NCBI GenBank assembly: GCA_934202505.1
Contig: CAKPXW010000011.1
Location: 1 to 27,122 of the forward strand
From: an uncultured Bacilli bacterium
GTDB taxonomy: Bacteria > Bacillota_I > Bacilli_A > RFN20 > CAG-631
Direction: 5' to 3'
Length of the DNA stretch: 27,122 bases
Under the pieces are notes generated by a model. That model ran no database searches. It saw nothing but the letters and a program-made list of their open reading frames with translations, and had not been told where the DNA came from. The first letter of the stretch is position 1, and each line of letters opens with the position of its first letter. The position numbers and the translations under genes were made by a program. Shown one piece after another: positions 24,851 through 27,122 of this stretch.

Positions 24851-26117
24851 CTCTTTGCTCATACTCAAATTGCTTTTTCATAGCTTCAAATTCTGGTGCT
24901 ATTAAGTCTGCAGGTCTTACAGTTATAGTTTCTTCGTCTCCAATTATTTTCTTTTTGATTTCTTCATCTATTTTAGCTGGAGCCTTTCCGTATAAACCTT
25001 TTACATAATCTTTTATTTCTTTAGGAACTAACTTATATCTTTCTCCTGTTAATACATTAAATAAAGCTTGTGTTCCAACCATTTGACTTAAAGGTGTAAC
25101 AAGTGGTGGATATCCTAAATCTTTTCTAACTCTTGGTACTTCATTTAATACTTCTTCATATCTATCTTCAGCATTTTGTTGTTTCATTTGAGATAAAAGA
25201 TTTGATAACATTCCCCCTGGAACTTGGTATTTTAAAGTTTGAGGATCTGTTAATAATACTTTTGCATCAAGTATACCTTCTGCCATGTATTTATCTCTTA
25301 TTGGCTTGAAGTATTCTGCAACTTCAAGTAGTGCATCCATGTTTAATTCTGGATTTCTGTCCATTTGAGCAAATGTTATTGCTAAAGATTCAGTTGGTGG
25401 CTGACTTGTTCCTCCACTAAGTGGTGATATTGCAGTGTCTATTATATCAACACCTGCTTCAACAGCTTTCATGTATAACATTTCAGCTATACCACCTGTA
25501 CAATGAGTATGTAGTTCAATTGGTAACTTAGTTACTTCCTTTATACGTTTAACTAATTCATAAGCATTGTATGGAGTTAAAACACCTGCCATATCCTTTA
25601 TACATATAGAATCTGCCCCCATAGACTCCATTGTCTTAACTAGTTCAACATAGTACTCAATAGTATGTACTGGACTTGTTGTAAATGATATTGCACATTG
25701 ACAATGTCCATTGTATTTTTTTATTGCTTTCATTGAAGCTTCTAAGTTTCTTACATCATTTAATGCATCAAATACTCTTATTATATCTATACCATTTTTT
25801 ATAGATAACTCTATGAACTTTTCAACAGTATCATCAGCATAGTTTCTATATCCAAGTAAGTTTTGCCCCCTTAAAAGCATTTGTAACTTTGTATTTTTAA
25901 CATGCTTTCTTATAAGTCTTAATCTTTCCCATGGATCTTCATTTAAAAATCTTATACAAGAGTCAAATGTAGCTCCACCCCATACCTCCATAGCATGGTA
26001 TCCTACTTTATCCATTGTTTCTAAAATAGGAATCATTTCTTCAGTTTTTAACCTTGTAGCCATTAAAGATTGATGTCCATCTCTTAGTGCTGTTTCAGTT
26101 ATTTTTAACTTACTCAT
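24750..26117 (-). CDS. Oxaloacetate decarboxylase alpha / pyruvate carboxylase subunit B (carboxyltransferase), C-terminus lost
   Basis: About 420 residues read as a biotin-dependent carboxyltransferase of the OadA/PycB type. The N-terminal HMGL-like TIM barrel has ETALRDGHQS with metal ligand Asp13, LLRGQNLLGY, Lys174 in CIKDMAGVL, and His203/His205 in ELHTHCTGG. The PYC_OADA conserved domain follows (YQVPGGMLSNL, VTPLSQMVGTQA). The last ~32 residues before the stop at 24750 are not family sequence: they are the opposite strand of prfA, so the native end (~40 residues) is missing. No biotin domain is visible, as in clostridial versions where it is a separate protein. I prefer ATG 26117 over the GTG at 26129, which is one base from AGGAG. 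Confidence 0.85.
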   Translation of the reverse strand: MSKLKITETALRDGHQSLMATRLKTEEMIPILETMDKVGYHAMEVWGGATFDSCIRFLNEDPWERLRLIRKHVKNTKLQMLLRGQNLLGYRNYADDTVEKFIELSIKNGIDIIRVFDALNDVRNLEASMKAIKKYNGHCQCAISFTTSPVHTIEYYVELVKTMESMGADSICIKDMAGVLTPYNAYELVKRIKEVTKLPIELHTHCTGGIAEMLYMKAVEAGVDIIDTAISPLSGGTSQPPTESLAITFAQMDRNPELNMDALLEVAEYFKPIRDKYMAEGILDAKVLLTDPQTLKYQVPGGMLSNLLSQMKQQNAEDRYEEVLNEVPRVRKDLGYPPLVTPLSQMVGTQALFNVLTGERYKLVPKEIKDYVKGLYGKAPAKIDEEIKKKIIGDEETITVRPADLIAPEFEAMKKQFEYEQRVNSTSKVLASLLYCPYNLILQMTLSSCNKFCNC

Positions 26118-26211
26118 TTTACTTATCACTCTCCTATCTAAAATTTATTTAAATAACACGTATTAAGATATTTCTTTTTTCTTGTTATTTCTTCTTTTTT
26201 CCACACATCTT

Positions 26212-26240
26212 ATTATATATGTCATCTCATTGTATACCAA
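26212..26240 (-). promoter_or_regulatory. Promoter of the carboxyltransferase gene, overlapped by an operator-like palindrome
   Basis: On the minus strand TTGGTA (-35, 26240-26235), a 17-base spacer and a perfect TATAAT (-10, 26217-26212) form a strong promoter. The -35 lies within ATTGTATACCAA (26229-26240, plus strand), an imperfect copy of the ATTGTATACAAT palindrome 50 bases away. Binding there would block RNA polymerase. Confidence 0.7.
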
Positions 26241-26278
26241 GTCTTTTTAGTGTTCTTTTTTATATACATTTTACAAAA

Positions 26279-26290
26279 ATTGTATACAAT
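26279..26290. promoter_or_regulatory. Perfect palindrome ATTGTATACAAT, candidate GntR operator
   Basis: A 12-bp perfect inverted repeat lies between the divergent carboxyltransferase and GntR genes. Size and symmetry suit the operator of a dimeric GntR-family regulator. A near copy is at 26229-26240, and TTGTATG half-site-like sequences occur at 26334-26340 and 26440-26446. The rest of the 26130-26527 gap holds two promoters and AT-rich DNA, with no gene that I can see. Confidence 0.55.
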
Positions 26291-26313
26291 TATATTTTTT
26301 AGCATACATCCTA

Positions 26314-26342
26314 TTGTCATTTTTTGGAATTTATTGTATGAT
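26314..26342 (+). promoter_or_regulatory. Promoter of the GntR regulator gene
   Basis: TTGTCA (-35, 26314-26319), a 17-base spacer and TATGAT (-10, 26337-26342) are close to consensus. A TTGTATG element overlaps the -10, consistent with autoregulation. The implied untranslated leader is long, about 180 bases. Confidence 0.55.
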
Positions 26343-26527
26343 ATTGTTAATAAAATATTTTATATATTTTTTAGTATTCTATGTAATCGTTTTACCTTCT
26401 TAATCGAGTAGTTTAACATTACTATGTATTTAGGAAATATTGTATGTACTGATTATTTAAGAAAGGTATTAAAAAATTATTTAAGATTATATTTAAAAAT
26501 GAAGTATATTTTGGAGGAACAATAAAA

Positions 26528-27122
26528 ATGAAAAATTACATGGATGAGTTTGTTAAAAATACAGATTTGTCTCAAAATAGACCTCTTAAAGAAGTTGTTT
26601 ATGAGAGTTTAAGAAAAACATTGATAGAAGGATGTGTTCCTGCTGGAGAAAGATTTATCGAAAAGGAGTACTCTGATAGATTAAATATAAGTAGAACTCC
26701 AGTAAGAGAGTCTCTTAAACTTTTAGAAAGTGAGGGGTTAGTAAAATATATACCTAGAACTGGTGTTGTTGTAAATAGAGTAACTAAAGATGATGTTATT
26801 GAAATATATAAAATTAGAAATTCACTTGAACTATTAGTTGCTACAGAAGCTATGAAATATATTACAGAAGCTGATGTAGAAAATATATCCTCAATATTAG
26901 ATGAAACTGAGAAAGCTAATGATGAAGGAAATATTAGTGAAGTTATACGTTTATTTACAAAGTTTAATACAGAACTTTATAATTTAAGTAAAATGAAAAT
27001 ACTTCCTGCTATGATTTCTAATTTAAATAGTTATTTACATAAATTTAGAACTATCTCTATAGAAGATAGTGAACGAAGAAAAAAAGCTTTGCTTGAACAT
27101 AGACATATATTAGATGCTATAT
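26528..27122 (+). CDS. GntR-family transcriptional regulator (FCD subfamily), cut by right edge
   Basis: The frame of 198 codons starts at ATG 26528, nine bases after GGAGGA, and leaves the window still open. Residues ~18-83 are a GntR winged helix-turn-helix: PLKEVVYESLRKTLIEG, PAGERFIEKEYSDRLNISRTPVRESLKLLESEGLV and the wing IPRTGVVV. From ~88 the all-helical FCD ligand domain begins (DVIEIYKIRNSLELL) and reaches RRKKALLEHRHILDAI at the edge. FCD regulators sense organic acids. It is divergent from the carboxyltransferase gene and probably controls it; a role in citrate/oxaloacetate use, as for CitO-type GntR regulators, is inference. The expected total is ~220-230 residues. Confidence 0.88.
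   Translation, partial: MKNYMDEFVKNTDLSQNRPLKEVVYESLRKTLIEGCVPAGERFIEKEYSDRLNISRTPVRESLKLLESEGLVKYIPRTGVVVNRVTKDDVIEIYKIRNSLELLVATEAMKYITEADVENISSILDETEKANDEGNISEVIRLFTKFNTELYNLSKMKILPAMISNLNSYLHKFRTISIEDSERRKKALLEHRHILDAI

Noticed and set aside
24835..24865. Insertion sequence or integration site as the cause of the prfA break
   Set aside because: No inverted repeats, target duplication, transposase or integrase are visible around the junction.
24703..25008. 101-residue gene starting at the prfA ATG
   Set aside because: Only the first ~48 residues are RF1; the remainder is the antisense strand of the carboxyltransferase gene, not a new protein.

Overview
The window is about 27 kb of AT-rich bacterial DNA. 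Nearly all of it reads as one chromosome segment of a low-GC, Firmicutes/Tenericutes-type organism. The evidence is a Gram-positive gene order, strong AGGAGG ribosome binding sites, Cys4 (zinc) versions of S14 and adenylate kinase, and a group II ECF transporter module next to truA. UGA is used as a stop (ecfA1, ecfA2 and ecfT all end in TGA) and Trp is TGG, so this is the standard bacterial code and not a Mycoplasma-type code. An uncultured gut Bacilli/Mollicutes-like lineage fits, but this is inference; no 16S gene is present.

Layout. 1-610 (minus): 5' part of a lipoprotein gene running off the left edge, divergent from 793-2292, a DUF368-family membrane protein with a long soluble tail. 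Then come a small two-helix membrane protein (2366-2626), a terminator, and a short-chain dehydrogenase (2666-3424) with its own terminator. 3562-18467 is one long collinear ribosomal superoperon: a strong extended -10 promoter, a structured leader of about 124 nt, then rpsJ-rplC-rplD-rplW-rplB-rpsS-rplV-rpsC-rplP-rpmC-rpsQ-rplN-rplX-rplE-rpsN-rpsH-rplF-rplR-rpsE-rplO-secY-adk-map-infA-rpmJ-rpsM-rpsK-rpoA-rplQ, closed by a terminator. It supplies ribosomal proteins, the Sec channel, adenylate kinase, N-terminal Met removal, IF-1 and the RNA polymerase alpha subunit. rpmD (L30) is missing between rpsE and rplO. An M18 aminopeptidase unit follows (18545-19909). Next is an operon of ecfA1-ecfA2-ecfT-truA, a HAD-PHP fusion phosphatase and the first ~48 codons of prfA.

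At about 24840-24860 the sequence changes abruptly. prfA stops being RF1-like and runs antisense into the 3' end of a carboxyltransferase gene (oxaloacetate decarboxylase alpha / pyruvate carboxylase B, 26117 down), which has itself lost its C-terminus. Two unrelated genes are therefore joined tail to tail, both cut. The right-hand 2.3 kb (carboxyltransferase, regulatory region with GTATAC palindromes, divergent GntR/FCD regulator cut by the right edge) looks like a separate DNA segment, most simply an assembly chimera with a clostridial genome, less likely a real rearrangement.

Most unusual points: L5 with a ~95-residue Lys/Ala/Thr-rich N-terminal extension built on 24-bp tandem repeats; S3 with a lost KH GxxG loop; L30 loss; a 4 x 9 bp TAAAAAAAA repeat before rpmJ; a structured S10 leader; the HAD-PHP fusion; and the DUF368 protein with altered core motifs and a ~195-residue tail. 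I found no clear new defence, CRISPR or mobile system.
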